DNA of 38,107 nucleotides, taken from the NCBI GenBank assembly GCA_019677205.1, contig JAAMXY010004499.1, forward strand, positions 1 through 38,107, in the 5' to 3' direction. Source of the DNA: Pinguiococcus pyrenoidosus. Lineage: Eukaryota; Sar; Pinguiophyceae; Pinguiochrysidales; Pinguiochrysidaceae. The position numbers and the translations under genes were made by a program. Under the pieces are notes generated by a model. That model made no database searches and had not been told where the DNA came from. It saw only the letters and a program-made list of their open reading frames with translations. Positions 10,705 to 21,505 of this stretch are shown piece by piece (positions within the stretch are counted from its first letter, which is position 1; every line of letters starts with the position of its first letter).

Positions 10705-12576
10705 CTAAATGTTATCTTCATTCTCTAGAATTTTAATAATAGTATTATTAAGTAAAACTCTTCCTGGAGTTGTTCTTATAAAACAGCTAATTAATTTATT
10801 ATTTTGACACAAATGAATTTGCCATTCTTTTGAAAATTTTAATTTTGAATTATTAGAAAAGTTTTTCTCTTCCCAATTTTTTTTTTCCATAAGTTCTTGA
10901 GAAAATCCTTCATCGTATCTAACCCAAATTGAAGCATGTAAATCAACTAGTTTATTATCAAATGCTAGTAAAACATCTTCAAATGAAGAAAAATAATGAT
11001 TAGCCTTTTTTAAATTAGTTAAATTAGAAGTTGTTAAATAATAGCAACCAATAACCATATCCTGACTAGGTGATAAAATCGGTTGGCCAGTTGCAGGCGA
11101 TAAAAAATTGTGTGGAGCTAACATAAGTAAACGCGCTTCAGCCTGTGCTTCAAAAGATAAAGGTAAATGTACAGCCATTTGATCGCCATCAAAATCTGCA
11201 TTAAAAGCAGGACAAACTAATGGGTGTAATTGAATAGCTCGACCTTCAACTAAAAGGGGTTTAAAAGCTTGTATTCCTAAACGATGTAATGTTGGAGCTC
11301 TATTTAATAAAATAGGGTGATTTTCCATAATATTTTCTAGTAATTTCCAAGCAATTAACTTATTTTTTTGAATAATTTTTTTAGCCCCTTTTAAATTAGT
11401 TGCATAACCTAAATAAATTAATTCATGAACTATAAAAGGTTGAAAAAGTTCAATAGCAATTTCATAAGGTAAACCGCATTGATGTAATTCTAGATTTGGA
11501 CCAACTATAATAACTGAACGACCAGAATAATCAACCCTTTTTCCAAGAAGATTTTGCCTAAAACGACCTTGTTTTCCTTCAATCACATCAGCTAATGATT
11601 TAAGAGCCCTATTGTTAATATTAACTGCTTCTTTACCACGTCTACCATTATCAATAAGAGTATCAACTGCTTCTTGAAGCATTCTTTTTTCATTATTAAC
11701 AATAACATTAGGAGCATATATTTCAATTAGTTTAATTAATCGATTATTTCGTGTAATAACTCTTCGATAAAGTTCATTTAAATCAGAAGTTGCAAATCTT
11801 CCACCATCTAACTGAACCATTGGTCTTAATCCTGGAGGAATAACTGGTAAAACACTTAAAATCATCCATTCAGGTCTGGATTGGGTAGCATATAAATGTT
11901 CAATTATTCTTAATCTTTTTAATTCCTTATTTGCCCGATTTGCACCCTGAATTAAATATTTTGTTGAATAGGCTCTTTTAATACCTGTCTCTGGAAATGG
12001 CTCTTTTAAAACCACTGAAAAATTACGAATTTTTGCTAACTCTTTTTTTAAATTTAATTTTTCTAAATCCCTCTTAATTTTTTCTACGCCTAGCTGAAAA
12101 TTAAAAGAAGAAGAGGAGTCTTCTTGATTTTCTAATTCTTGTGTATCTTCATAAAAATAAGTTATTTTATCTAAATCTTTTAATTTTTGTTCAAGAAGTA
12201 ATGAAATGTAACTAGGTTGAGAATGTAAATACCAGATATGAACAATTGGGTAAGATAGTTCAATATATCCCATTCTATGCCTACGAACCCTAGATTCTGT
12301 TAATTCAACTCCGCATCTTTCACATACAAAACCAGGGCTTCTGACAAGTTTATATTTACCACAATAGCATTCCCAACTTTTAATTGGACCAAAAATTCTT
12401 TCGCAAAATAAACCATCAATCTCGGGTTTAAAAGTTCTATAATTAATAGTTTCTGAACTTAAAACTTCTCCTATTAATTGACCATCAGGTAATGTTCTTT
12501 GTCCCCATTTTCTTATAATTTTTGGAGAAGCTATATTAATCTTTAAAAAATCAAAATTTTTAACTATTGGTTGCAT
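10705..12576 (-). CDS. rpoC1: RNA polymerase subunit beta' (RpoC1)
   Basis: The N-terminal half of bacterial beta', holding the active-site metal-binding loop of the plastid RNA polymerase. It has 623 residues. The N-terminal zinc ribbon is visible in the spaced cysteines of [20 protein letters not shown]. The rudder and DNA-binding segments ([20 protein letters not shown]) follow, and the absolutely conserved catalytic loop NADFDGDQM lies near residue 460 (bases about 11177-11203), with its three Asp that chelate Mg2+. There is no intron. It is flanked by rpoB (24 bases upstream) and rpoC2 (5 bases downstream), so the three are cotranscribed. Confidence 0.98.
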   Translation of the reverse strand: MQPIVKNFDFLKINIASPKIIRKWGQRTLPDGQLIGEVLSSETINYRTFKPEIDGLFCERIFGPIKSWECYCGKYKLVRSPGFVCERCGVELTESRVRRHRMGYIELSYPIVHIWYLHSQPSYISLLLEQKLKDLDKITYFYEDTQELENQEDSSSSFNFQLGVEKIKRDLEKLNLKKELAKIRNFSVVLKEPFPETGIKRAYSTKYLIQGANRANKELKRLRIIEHLYATQSRPEWMILSVLPVIPPGLRPMVQLDGGRFATSDLNELYRRVITRNNRLIKLIEIYAPNVIVNNEKRMLQEAVDTLIDNGRRGKEAVNINNRALKSLADVIEGKQGRFRQNLLGKRVDYSGRSVIIVGPNLELHQCGLPYEIAIELFQPFIVHELIYLGYATNLKGAKKIIQKNKLIAWKLLENIMENHPILLNRAPTLHRLGIQAFKPLLVEGRAIQLHPLVCPAFNADFDGDQMAVHLPLSFEAQAEARLLMLAPHNFLSPATGQPILSPSQDMVIGCYYLTTSNLTNLKKANHYFSSFEDVLLAFDNKLVDLHASIWVRYDEGFSQELMEKKNWEEKNFSNNSKLKFSKEWQIHLCQNNKLISCFIRTTPGRVLLNNTIIKILENEDNI

Positions 12577-12600
12577 AAGGTTTTCAAATTTAATTTTTTC

Positions 12601-15600
12601 TTAGAAAAAAATTTCTCGTTTGGATGTATCCATATTTGAGTTAATTAAGTCTATTTCATAGGGTTTAAAAATTGAAAGTTGATCTTGACAAACCTGGAAA
12701 GTTTCTATATCAATTCCTAATGCCTGTAACTCTCGAATTAAAACACGAAAAGATTCCGGAACACCAGGCTTAGGAACTGTTTGACCTCTGATAATAGCGT
12801 CTAAAGTTTGATTTCTACCATGAATATCATCAGATTTTACAGTTAATAATTCCTGAAGGGTATAAGCGGCTCCAAAGGCTTCTAAAGCCCATACTTCCAT
12901 CTCCCCAAATCTTTGCCCACCATTTCTAGATCGACCACCTAAGGGTTGTTGAGTAATTAAAGAGTATGGTCCGGTAGATCTTGCATGAATTTTATCATCA
13001 ACCAAATGAATTAATTTCAACATATAAGATCTTCCTACTGTTATAGGGTTATCAAAGAATTCCCCTGTTCGTCCATCTCTTAATTGGAATTTACCTGGAA
13101 ATTTTCTATTAAATAACCAATTTGTATTAGTAGAAATTGAAGCTTCTTTTAGTTTTTCTAAAACTAAAACCCTAGAAGCATTTTTTCCAAACATTTCATC
13201 AAAAGGTAAAACCTTAAAACGTTGATTTAATTTTTCGCCTATTAGACCCATTAAACACTCATAAATTTGCCCTACATTCATACGAGATGGAATACCTAAA
13301 GGATTTAAAATAATATCAATTGGTGTTCCATCAGGTAAAAAAGGCATATCTTGCTGAGGTAATATTTTAGAAATAATACCCTTATTTCCATGACGTCCTG
13401 CCATCTTATCACCAACTTGAACTTTTCGAATTTGGGCTAAAAATATTCTAACAATGCATATAGTTCCAATTGGAATATCATCTCCATTTTCTCTAGTAAA
13501 AATTCTAATATCAATTACACGGCCACGGCTTCCATTAGGTACTCGTAAAGAACTATCTCTAAGATCTCTTGCTTTTGCTCCAAAAATGGCTTTTAATAAT
13601 CTACCTTCCGGTAATTGCTCAGATTCCCCCACCGGGGTAACTTTACCTACCAATAAATCCCCAGGTTTAACTTTAGCTCCTTTATAGACAATACCTGTTT
13701 CATCTAATTGTCGTAAAGCTTGTTCAGAAACATAGGGTATAGTACGGCGGATTTCTTCAGGCCCAGCTTTAGTCTGCCTTACTTCTAAATCATGCTTTTC
13801 AATATGCACTGAAGTAAATAAATCTTTTGAAACTAGTCTTTCACTTATTAAAATAGCATCCTCATAGTTATAACCTTCCCAAGGTAAATATGCTAATAGA
13901 ATATTTTGTCCTAACGCTAATTCACCATCATTTGTGCTTGGACCATCAGCAATAACTTGCCCTGAATAAACAAATTCCCCTGGCCAGACAATTGGTCTTT
14001 GATTTATGCAAGTATCTTGATTTGAACGAGTATATTTTTGTAAACTATATTTAACATCAATTCCACTTAATGATTCTATAAGAATTAAGTCTGAAGAAAC
14101 TTTCTTTACATATCCATTAATATAACTTATTGCTACCATGCCAGATTCAACAGCAATTTGAGGCTCTAAACCCGTTCCAACAATAGGTTTTCTTGGAAAT
14201 AATAAGGGAACAGATTGCCTTTGCATATTAGAGCCCATCAATGCGCGATTTGCATCATCATGCTCTATAAAAGGGATAAGAGCAGTTGCAGCTGAAATAA
14301 CTTGAATTGGAGAAATTGCAATAAAGTCTACTTCCTCTCGCTTGCATATATTAAAATCTTGTTGATATCTTACAGGTACATATTTTTCTGAAATTAAATC
14401 AGAATTATTAAATTGTGTATCTCCAGGAGCTATTTTATATTGGTATTCTTTTTCAATAGTTAAAAAGTAAGGAGTTATAGTTCTTATAATTTTTCCATTA
14501 TTTACAGAAAAATAAGGAGTTTCAATAAAACCATATTCATTAACTCTTGCAAAACTAGTAAATGAAGCAATCAATCCCGCATTTTGACCTTCTGGAGTTT
14601 CTATAGGACAAACCCGTCCATAATGACTAGGATGTATATCTCGGACACTAAAACTTACGTGATCTCTATTTAAACCTCCAGGTCCTAGACCACTAATTCG
14701 GCGTTTATGAGTTAACTCTGAAAGAGGATTTATTTGATCTAAAAACTGCGAAAGTTGACTTGAACCAAAAAATTCTCGAATTGAAGCAATAATCGGTTTT
14801 GGATTAACAATAATACTTAATCTTTTTGTTTCTCTAATAGTTAATTTTTCATTAATATTTCTTTCTAGACGATTTAATCCTATTTTAATTTGATTTTGGA
14901 GTAATTCACCTACAGATCTTACGCGACGATTTCTTAAATTATCAATGTCATCATCTTGGGTTTTCATTAAGCTATTATTACAAAGAATTGTTATAATTGC
15001 TATTAAATCAATTAATGTTAATGTACGTGAATTTTCTGCAACAGAAATATTTAATCGTTCATTTAGCTTAAGTCTTCCTACTGTACCAAGATCATAATAT
15101 TTAGTATTAAATAGTTTTTCGCACACAGATTGCTGTAAAAAAGTTGATTTTTCTTCAGTTAATTTTAATAATTCTTGGTTTTCACTTGTTAAAATCGATT
15201 TTAAACTATTAGAATCAGGAAAACTAAAATATATTTCTTCATACGATAACCCAATCGAAAATAGCAAGTCTTGAATATTAAATTCAGCTTTATTATCCAT
15301 TTTAAAAACTAATTTATCACGTTTAAAACCGAATTTTAACCAACTTCCTCGATTTGAGATTAATGTAGCACTATATAATTTTCTTCCTGTAATTATTTTT
15401 TCTTTTCGGTAATAAATTCCAGGACTACGAATCAATTGATTGATAATAACCCTTTCGCAACCATTTATAATAAAGGTACCTTTATCTGTCATCAATGGTA
15501 TTTCACCAAAAAAAATATTTCTAAATGACTTTTGTTCTATATTCGAGCTTGTAATTTGAACCGGTACATAAATTCGAATAGCATAAGTTGCATCTCTTTG

Positions 15601-15804
15601 CTTTGTTTCAAAAAGACTATATTGGGGTCTTTTTAATTTATATTCCTGACCGTAAAGATAAACAAAAGTATCTTCACTAAAATCATAAATAGAAGAAATT
15701 GTTTCGAATTCTTCACTTAGCCCCTTTTTTAAAAACCAACAATAGCTTGATCTTTGAATTTCATTTAAATCCGGAAATTCTTTCAAATAAAGTAATTGAG
15801 GCAT
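12601..15804 (-). CDS. rpoB: RNA polymerase subunit beta (RpoB)
   Basis: The catalytic beta subunit of the plastid-encoded RNA polymerase, 1067 residues, normal for plastids. Conserved regions in order: FGEIPLMTDKGTFIINGCERV (fork/lobe), RISGLGPGGL and VCPIETPEGQNAGLI (the rifampicin-site neighbourhood), LAYLPWEGYNYEDAIL, GDKMAGRHGNKGIISKILP (nucleotide and template contacts), and the C-terminal LGGRSRNGGQRFGEMEVWAL clamp segment. It is the first gene of the long minus-strand transcript rpoB-C1-C2-rps2-tsf-atp. The upstream gap to the rps20 hairpin is short and AT-rich; I could not pick out a convincing promoter in it. Confidence 0.98.
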   Translation of the reverse strand: MPQLLYLKEFPDLNEIQRSSYCWFLKKGLSEEFETISSIYDFSEDTFVYLYGQEYKLKRPQYSLFETKQRDATYAIRIYVPVQITSSNIEQKSFRNIFFGEIPLMTDKGTFIINGCERVIINQLIRSPGIYYRKEKIITGRKLYSATLISNRGSWLKFGFKRDKLVFKMDNKAEFNIQDLLFSIGLSYEEIYFSFPDSNSLKSILTSENQELLKLTEEKSTFLQQSVCEKLFNTKYYDLGTVGRLKLNERLNISVAENSRTLTLIDLIAIITILCNNSLMKTQDDDIDNLRNRRVRSVGELLQNQIKIGLNRLERNINEKLTIRETKRLSIIVNPKPIIASIREFFGSSQLSQFLDQINPLSELTHKRRISGLGPGGLNRDHVSFSVRDIHPSHYGRVCPIETPEGQNAGLIASFTSFARVNEYGFIETPYFSVNNGKIIRTITPYFLTIEKEYQYKIAPGDTQFNNSDLISEKYVPVRYQQDFNICKREEVDFIAISPIQVISAATALIPFIEHDDANRALMGSNMQRQSVPLLFPRKPIVGTGLEPQIAVESGMVAISYINGYVKKVSSDLILIESLSGIDVKYSLQKYTRSNQDTCINQRPIVWPGEFVYSGQVIADGPSTNDGELALGQNILLAYLPWEGYNYEDAILISERLVSKDLFTSVHIEKHDLEVRQTKAGPEEIRRTIPYVSEQALRQLDETGIVYKGAKVKPGDLLVGKVTPVGESEQLPEGRLLKAIFGAKARDLRDSSLRVPNGSRGRVIDIRIFTRENGDDIPIGTICIVRIFLAQIRKVQVGDKMAGRHGNKGIISKILPQQDMPFLPDGTPIDIILNPLGIPSRMNVGQIYECLMGLIGEKLNQRFKVLPFDEMFGKNASRVLVLEKLKEASISTNTNWLFNRKFPGKFQLRDGRTGEFFDNPITVGRSYMLKLIHLVDDKIHARSTGPYSLITQQPLGGRSRNGGQRFGEMEVWALEAFGAAYTLQELLTVKSDDIHGRNQTLDAIIRGQTVPKPGVPESFRVLIRELQALGIDIETFQVCQDQLSIFKPYEIDLINSNMDTSKREIFF

Positions 15805-15882
15805 TTTAGTTTATCGGATTAATTTTTTTTATTTAAACAGAACTAATCAAAATAATAAAATTTCATTAAAAAATAAATAAAT

Positions 15883-15923
15883 AAAAATTAGGTCCATAGA
15901 AATATTCTATTTACCTAATTTTT
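15883..15923 (-). terminator. Stem-loop overlapping the rps20 stop codon
   Basis: Perfect 11-bp outer arms at 15883-15893 and 15913-15923, with an inner 6-bp stem (15896-15901 with 15905-15910) separated by a 2x2 bulge and closed by a 3-nt loop. The upstream arm in the RNA contains the rps20 stop codon (15915-15917). It separates rps20 from the rpoB transcription unit on the same strand. Confidence 0.7.
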
Positions 15924-16187
15924 TACTATTGATAATTTTTTTGCCATTTGAGATTTTTTTCGAGCTGCCTTATTTTTGTGCAGCAGATTTTTCTTAACAG
16001 CCAAATCGATTCTTTTGTAATATAAGTTTAGCAATTCTTGTAAAGCTGAGTTTTCAGAATCATCAGATTGCAATTTTTGTAAAATTTTTTTTTGAGTAGT
16101 TTTAATTCTCGTTTTATAAACTTTATTAGACTTTTCATTTCTTATATTAACTTTTATAGATTTTTTGGCTGATTTTGTATTTGCCAT
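15915..16187 (-). CDS. rps20: Small ribosomal subunit protein bS20 (Rps20)
   Basis: A small basic 30S protein that binds the 5' domain and helix 44 of 16S rRNA. It has 90 residues and is very Lys-rich. The family pattern is a basic N-terminal helix (MANTKSAKKSIKVNIRNE), a middle acidic-to-hydrophobic helix, and the C-terminal stretch KKNLLHKNKAARKKSQMAKK. It diverges from rpl33 across a 116-base AT-rich region. A compact hairpin overlaps its stop. Plastid location is typical of the red lineage. Confidence 0.96.
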   Translation of the reverse strand: MANTKSAKKSIKVNIRNEKSNKVYKTRIKTTQKKILQKLQSDDSENSALQELLNLYYKRIDLAVKKNLLHKNKAARKKSQMAKKLSIVKN

Positions 16188-16236
16188 GAATTCTCCTAAG
16201 AATTTTAATAAATTAAAATATAATATTTTTCTAAAC

Positions 16237-16265
16237 TTGATTTAAATCTTGTCATCTTGTATTAT
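16237..16265 (+). promoter_or_regulatory. Candidate sigma70-type promoter for rpl33-rps18
   Basis: TTGATT at 16237-16242 and TATTAT at 16260-16265 are separated by 17 bases, a good match to the bacterial -35/-10 pattern used by plastid-encoded polymerase. The predicted transcription start is about 30 bases before the rpl33 ATG (16304). In such AT-rich DNA chance matches are common, so confidence is moderate. Confidence 0.5.
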
Positions 16266-16303
16266 TACATTAACTAAATAACAATTTCAATAGGTTAATT
16301 TAA

Positions 16304-16486
16304 ATGGCAAAAAACAAAGGTAATCGCATAGTTATAACATTAGAATGCACTACTTGTCGTATAAACAATACTAGCCCGTCTCGTTATACAACAGTAAAAA
16401 ATAGAAAAAATACAACATCTAGACTAGAATTGAATAAATATTGTCCAAGTTGTAACGCACATACACTACATAAAGAAATTAAATAA
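16304..16486 (+). CDS. rpl33: Large ribosomal subunit protein bL33 (Rpl33)
   Basis: A 60-residue basic 50S protein located near the E site. It begins [18 protein letters not shown] and ends with [16 protein letters not shown]. The two CxxC pairs (CTTC and CPSC) form the zinc-ribbon version of bL33. It is followed after 5 bases by rps18 on the same strand, the standard plastid pair. Confidence 0.97.
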   Translation: MAKNKGNRIVITLECTTCRINNTSPSRYTTVKNRKNTTSRLELNKYCPSCNAHTLHKEIK

Positions 16487-16491
16487 TATTT

Positions 16492-16707
16492 ATGAAAAAA
16501 AAGAAGAATCAATTTGTAGAGGCTGATCTTTTATCAGATAATAATTATAAGCAAATTGAAAATTTAGAAAAGTTTTTAACTGAACAAGGTAAAGTAATTA
16601 ATCGTCGCTTATCTAAATTACCTATTCGTCAACATGGAAGAATGACAAAGGAATTGAAGCGAGGAAGACTAATCGGTCTATTACCATTTACAGCTTTAGA
16701 TGACTAA
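16492..16707 (+). CDS. rps18: Small ribosomal subunit protein bS18 (Rps18)
   Basis: A 71-residue 30S platform protein that binds with bS6. Diagnostic C-terminal segment: RRLSKLPIRQHGRMTKELKR, followed by RGRLIGLLPFTALDD. It is translated right after rpl33 (5-base gap), and its stop runs directly into a strong hairpin (16706-16758), marking the end of this two-gene unit. Confidence 0.97.
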   Translation: MKKKKNQFVEADLLSDNNYKQIENLEKFLTEQGKVINRRLSKLPIRQHGRMTKELKRGRLIGLLPFTALDD

Positions 16708-16758
16708 AAAAAGATTTATTGCTTTTATCGAAATTAGAAAAGCAATAAATCTTTTTTT
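16706..16758 (+). terminator. Terminator hairpin after rps18
   Basis: Perfect 21-bp arms (16706-16726 and 16738-16758) with an 11-nt loop. The arms start and end in seven A and seven T, so the RNA has a stem followed by U residues, as in a bacterial intrinsic terminator. The first base of the stem overlaps the rps18 stop codon. Confidence 0.85.
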
Positions 16759-16765
16759 ATTAGGG

Positions 16766-16771
16766 TATAAT
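16766..16771 (+). promoter_or_regulatory. Candidate -10 box for ycf3
   Basis: A perfect TATAAT at 16766-16771 lies 65 bases before the ycf3 ATG and just after the rps18 terminator. The position where a -35 box would fall lies inside the terminator's right arm and is a poor match (CAATAA). Weak evidence. Confidence 0.35.
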
Positions 16772-16835
16772 ATTGAAGTAGAAGGTAATTTTTTGCCTAA
16801 TAAAATTATTTACTTATCTAATTTAAATCAAACCT

Positions 16836-17339
16836 ATGAGCCGTTCTCAAAAAAATGACAATTTTATTGATCAAACTTTTACAATAATGGCAGATATCCT
16901 ATTAAAAATTTTTCCTGCAGATAAAAAACAGAAGCAAGCTTTTTTTTATTATCGTGATGGAATGTCAGCTCAATCTGAAGGCGAATATGCAGAGGCCTTA
17001 GAGAATTATTATCAGGCTTTACAATTGGAAGAAGATCCTTTTGATAGAAGTTTTATTTTGTATAATGTTGGCCTAATTTATTCTAGTAATGGAGAATATT
17101 CAAAAGCTTTAAATTATTATCATCAAGCATTGGAATTAAATTCAAATTTACCTCAAGCCCTTAATAATATTGCTGTTATATATCATTACCAAGGAACTAA
17201 AGCTACAGAAAATCAAAATGTAGAATTAGCTCGAAAACTTTTTAATAAAGCTGGAGATTATTGGAAACAAGCATTAAGACTTGCACCAAATAGTTATGGA
17301 GAAGCAGAAAATTGGTTACGTATTACTGGTCGAATTTAA
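16836..17339 (+). CDS. ycf3: Photosystem I assembly protein Ycf3
   Basis: Ycf3 is a peripheral thylakoid TPR protein that acts as a chaperone in assembly of PsaA/PsaB and peripheral PSI subunits. It has 167 residues, the normal length. After the conserved N-terminus ([15 protein letters not shown]) there are three TPR units: about 35-68 ([20 protein letters not shown]), 72-105 ([20 protein letters not shown]) and a C-terminal one ([19 protein letters not shown]). There is no intron. It is separated from rps18 by a strong terminator and from atpB by about 150 bases, so it is probably its own unit. Confidence 0.97.
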   Translation: MSRSQKNDNFIDQTFTIMADILLKIFPADKKQKQAFFYYRDGMSAQSEGEYAEALENYYQALQLEEDPFDRSFILYNVGLIYSSNGEYSKALNYYHQALELNSNLPQALNNIAVIYHYQGTKATENQNVELARKLFNKAGDYWKQALRLAPNSYGEAENWLRITGRI

Positions 17340-17342
17340 TGC

Positions 17343-17359
17343 TTTAGTGTTTAACTAAA
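17343..17359 (+). terminator. Small stem-loop after ycf3
   Basis: Six-bp arms (17343-17348 and 17354-17359) with a 5-nt loop, beginning 4 bases after the ycf3 stop and followed by an AT-rich stretch. It is short and AT-rich, so it is only a weak candidate. Confidence 0.35.
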
Positions 17360-17375
17360 ATTTTCAATAGTATAG

Positions 17376-17381
17376 TATAAT
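17376..17381 (+). promoter_or_regulatory. Candidate -10 box for atpB-atpE
   Basis: A perfect TATAAT at 17376-17381, about 107 bases upstream of the atpB ATG. TTAACT at 17351-17356 could be a -35 element, but the 19-base spacing is long. The leader between here and atpB (about 100 bases) shows nothing else I recognise. Confidence 0.4.
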
Positions 17382-17434
17382 TTAGTCCAGGGATATTTTA
17401 ACAATTTTAAAATTCCTAGTTAAGCAAATAATAA

Positions 17435-18904
<1,470 letters not shown>

Positions 18905-18921
18905 AGTAGGAAAATATTTAA

Positions 18922-19323
18922 ATGAGCTTAAACGTTAAATTAATTACTCCTGAAAAAGTAGTTTTTAATAATTTAGCCGATGAAGCAATTGTTCCTAGTA
19001 TTACAGGGCAATTGGGTATTTTAGCTAATCATGCTCCTATGGTTTCAGCTTTAGATATCGGCGTTTTACGTGTCAAATATGAACAAAAATGGCTTGTTAT
19101 TATATTATTCGGTGGATTCGTTGAAGTAAAAGATAATCAAGTTACTGTTGTAGCCAATGATATTGAAGAAACTTCAAAAATCGATTTTGATGCCGCAAAA
19201 ATCAAGCTTACTGAAGCATTTGAAACTTTAGATGTAGCAGAAACACCAAAAGAAAAAATTCGTGCTTCTGAAGAATTAAAGAAAGCTTCAGCTAGAGTTC
19301 AAGCCGCTATGTATTTACAATAG
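18922..19323 (+). CDS. atpE: ATP synthase CF1 subunit epsilon
   Basis: The rotor subunit epsilon, which couples the c-ring to gamma and inhibits ATP hydrolysis in the dark. It has 133 residues: an N-terminal beta sandwich (MSLNVKLITPEKVVF, GQLGILANHAPMVSAL) and a C-terminal helical hairpin rich in A/E/K. It is translated with atpB. The last three codons and the stop lie inside the left arm of a perfect 65-bp inverted repeat (19312-19443), so the C-terminal YLQ and stop are mirrored in front of tatC. Confidence 0.97.
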   Translation: MSLNVKLITPEKVVFNNLADEAIVPSITGQLGILANHAPMVSALDIGVLRVKYEQKWLVIILFGGFVEVKDNQVTVVANDIEETSKIDFDAAKIKLTEAFETLDVAETPKEKIRASEELKKASARVQAAMYLQ

Positions 19324-19443
19324 ACTGACTAGTTTATAGGATTATATCAGATTTAGAAAACCGTCTGTGTATTTAATTTTAAATACACAGACGGTTTTCT
19401 AAATCTGATATAATCCTATAAACTAGTCAGTCTATTGTAAATA
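19312..19443 (+). repeat. Perfect 65-bp inverted repeat between atpE and tatC
   Basis: Left arm 19312-19376 and right arm 19379-19443 are exact reverse complements, separated by only two bases (TT). The left arm begins inside atpE (last three codons plus stop) and the right arm ends 4 bases before the tatC ATG. Both genes read rightwards. The RNA would fold into an unbroken 65-bp duplex. It probably forms the atpBE 3' end; there is no Shine-Dalgarno sequence between it and tatC. Confidence 0.97.
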
Positions 19444-19447
19444 ATTT

Positions 19448-20221
19448 ATGAAAAATCTAGAATTTAAATCTCAAAACAAGTTTTTCTTTTCGCCCAAAAT
19501 CTTTTTTAAAGAAAGCAAGGATAAAGTATTAATCTATGTATTAGAAGAACACGCAAAAGAATTTAATCAACGTATTAAATTCCTTCTGATTCTTTCAGTT
19601 ATTCTTATTGTATTTTTCTTAATAAACGTAAAACCTATAACAAAATTATTGGAATTGCCAGTTCAAACGGTAAAATTTTTCCAATTATCACCTAATGAAT
19701 ATTTTTTTTCTAGCATAAAATTAGGAATTTATACCGGGATATTAGTTAGTTGCCCTATTTATATTAATCAATTGATTATATTTTTATCACCAAGTTTTTC
19801 TCCCCGAGAACAAAAATTAGTTTTTCCTTTAATTTTACTTTCAATATTATTATTTTTTTTAAGCCTTCAATTTACTTTCTTTGCTTTACTTCCAGCAGCT
19901 TTAAACTTTTTCTTAAATTACAATCAAGATGTTTTGGAACCCCTTTGGTCTTTTACTGAATATTTTGATTTCAGTACTACTTTATTTATAGGTACAGCTC
20001 TTATTTTCCAATTACCAATACTTCAAGTTCTTTTGACTACAATAAATGTAATAAATACTGAAATGATGGAAAAAAGTTGGAAATATGTTGCTCTATTTTC
20101 TACAATACTTGGAGCTATTATTACTCCCTCTACAGATCCTATTACCCAGTTATTACTTTCTTCTGTTATAATGCTATTATATGTATTAGGAATTTTATTA
20201 GTAAAATTTTATAATAAATAA
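19448..20221 (+). CDS. tatC: Sec-independent translocase protein TatC (Ycf43)
   Basis: TatC is the twin-arginine signal receptor of the thylakoid Tat pathway, which moves folded proteins across the membrane using the proton gradient. It has 257 residues with about six hydrophobic spans, including FLLILSVILIVFFLINV and LLSILLFFLSLQFTFFALLP. Recognisable family segments are SPNEYFFSSIKLGIYTGI (after span 1), FSPREQKLVFP, and the C-terminal GAIITPSTDPITQLLLS. The start at 19448 lies 4 bases after the long palindrome; no upstream in-frame ATG is better. ycf39 follows after 17 bases. Confidence 0.95.
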   Translation: MKNLEFKSQNKFFFSPKIFFKESKDKVLIYVLEEHAKEFNQRIKFLLILSVILIVFFLINVKPITKLLELPVQTVKFFQLSPNEYFFSSIKLGIYTGILVSCPIYINQLIIFLSPSFSPREQKLVFPLILLSILLFFLSLQFTFFALLPAALNFFLNYNQDVLEPLWSFTEYFDFSTTLFIGTALIFQLPILQVLLTTINVINTEMMEKSWKYVALFSTILGAIITPSTDPITQLLLSSVIMLLYVLGILLVKFYNK

Positions 20222-20238
20222 AAATTTAGGAAAACTTT

Positions 20239-21189
20239 ATGACTTTATTAATATTAGGAGGAACAGGGACACTGGGATCCCAAATTGTTCGAAAAGCTCT
20301 AGATGAAGGGTATCAAGTTCGTTGTCTAGTTAGAAATTTAAGTAAAGCAAAATTTCTAAGGGAATGGGGTGCTGATCTTATAAAAGCAGATTTAACAAAA
20401 CCTGAGACCTTAACAGGCACATTGGATGGAATAAAAGTATTAATTGATGCATCTGCTGCTAGACCTTCGGAACCAATTCCGCTAGAAGAAATCGATTTAA
20501 TTGGAAAAACAAATTTAATAAGGGCTGCTAAAACTGCTAAAATAACTCATTTTATTTCTTTTTCAATCATTAATAATGAAAAGCATTTAAATATTCCATC
20601 AATGAAAATTAAAAATTTAATTGAAGAAAAAATTAGACAATCTTCAATAAATTATACAATTTTTCAAATCCCAGCGTTTTTTCAAGGCCTAATTGGGCAA
20701 TATGCAATACCAATTTTAGAAGAAAATCCTATTTTGGTAATTAATGGTTCTAATTCAATACCTTATATTGATACAGAAGATGTTGCAAAAATAACAATAA
20801 AAGCTTTAGAATTAGAATCTAGTTTAAACAAAACTTTTAAAGTTTCTGGTCCTAAACCGTGGAATTCTGATCAAATTATTGAGTTATGTGAAAAATTAAG
20901 CGGGCAGAAAGCCAAAATTAGAACTTTCCCTGTACCGCTAATTGAATTTAGTAAAAATATTACAAGCTTCTTTGAATGGACTTGGGCAATTGCAAACCGT
21001 TTACTATTTATTGAAGTACTTAATGATTTATTAATCAGTGAAGAAGAAAAATTAGAGTTCTATAAAACTTTTGATCTAACAGAAGAAGATTTTTCTAAAT
21101 TAGATAATTATTTAAAGGATTACTTTGAAAAAATATTACAAGATTTACAGAAATTAAATTTCCAAAAAACTAAAGATATTATTTTATAA
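20239..21189 (+). CDS. ycf39: Ycf39, NAD(P)-binding photosystem II assembly factor
   Basis: An atypical short-chain dehydrogenase (NmrA-like) with 316 residues. The N-terminal dinucleotide-binding motif is GGTGTLG (7-13) after a hydrophobic beta strand, followed by the second strand and basic residues VRCLVRN that suggest NADPH. The homologues (cyanobacterial Ycf39, plant HCF244) act in D1 synthesis and early PSII reaction-centre assembly with chlorophyll delivery. A conserved Ycf39 segment, DTEDVAKITIKALE, is present. It sits between tatC and psbX, a PSII gene. Function is by homology. Confidence 0.94.
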   Translation: MTLLILGGTGTLGSQIVRKALDEGYQVRCLVRNLSKAKFLREWGADLIKADLTKPETLTGTLDGIKVLIDASAARPSEPIPLEEIDLIGKTNLIRAAKTAKITHFISFSIINNEKHLNIPSMKIKNLIEEKIRQSSINYTIFQIPAFFQGLIGQYAIPILEENPILVINGSNSIPYIDTEDVAKITIKALELESSLNKTFKVSGPKPWNSDQIIELCEKLSGQKAKIRTFPVPLIEFSKNITSFFEWTWAIANRLLFIEVLNDLLISEEEKLEFYKTFDLTEEDFSKLDNYLKDYFEKILQDLQKLNFQKTKDIIL

Positions 21190-21270
21190 GTATTAGTTTT
21201 TTCATAAAAAAAGTATATATTTAATTTACAGAAATATTATCAAAATTTAAAGATAAAAAGGAAAATTCTT

Positions 21271-21387
21271 ATGACACCTTCATTAGCAAACTTTCTTCTT
21301 AGTCTAGTAGCTGGAGCTGTTGTAGTTTTAGCGATTGGAATTGCAGTATCACTTGTTGGTTTAAAAGATAAAATTCAACGTTCTTAA
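21271..21387 (+). CDS. psbX: Photosystem II subunit PsbX
   Basis: A 38-residue single-span PSII subunit next to cytochrome b559 and the QB channel. The translation begins MTPSLANFLLSLVAGAVV and ends LVGLKDKIQRS: a short polar N-terminus, one hydrophobic helix and a basic C-terminus, as in the family. It is preceded by AAAAAGG a few bases upstream. Its place before ycf66 and psbV is the arrangement seen in ochrophyte plastids. Confidence 0.94.
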   Translation: MTPSLANFLLSLVAGAVVVLAIGIAVSLVGLKDKIQRS

Positions 21388-21505
21388 ATTAATTTAATTT
21401 TCTAAAAACTTGAAAAATCTAAAAATTAAATTTAAATATTATTTAATTAAATATTTATAGGTTCACATACAAATTATAAATCTTTTAAAATTAAAATAAA
21501 ATAAG

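Noticed and set aside
13454-13687. Plus-strand 77-codon frame inside rpoB
   Set aside because: It is antisense to a highly conserved part of rpoB, has no ribosome site and no recognisable product.
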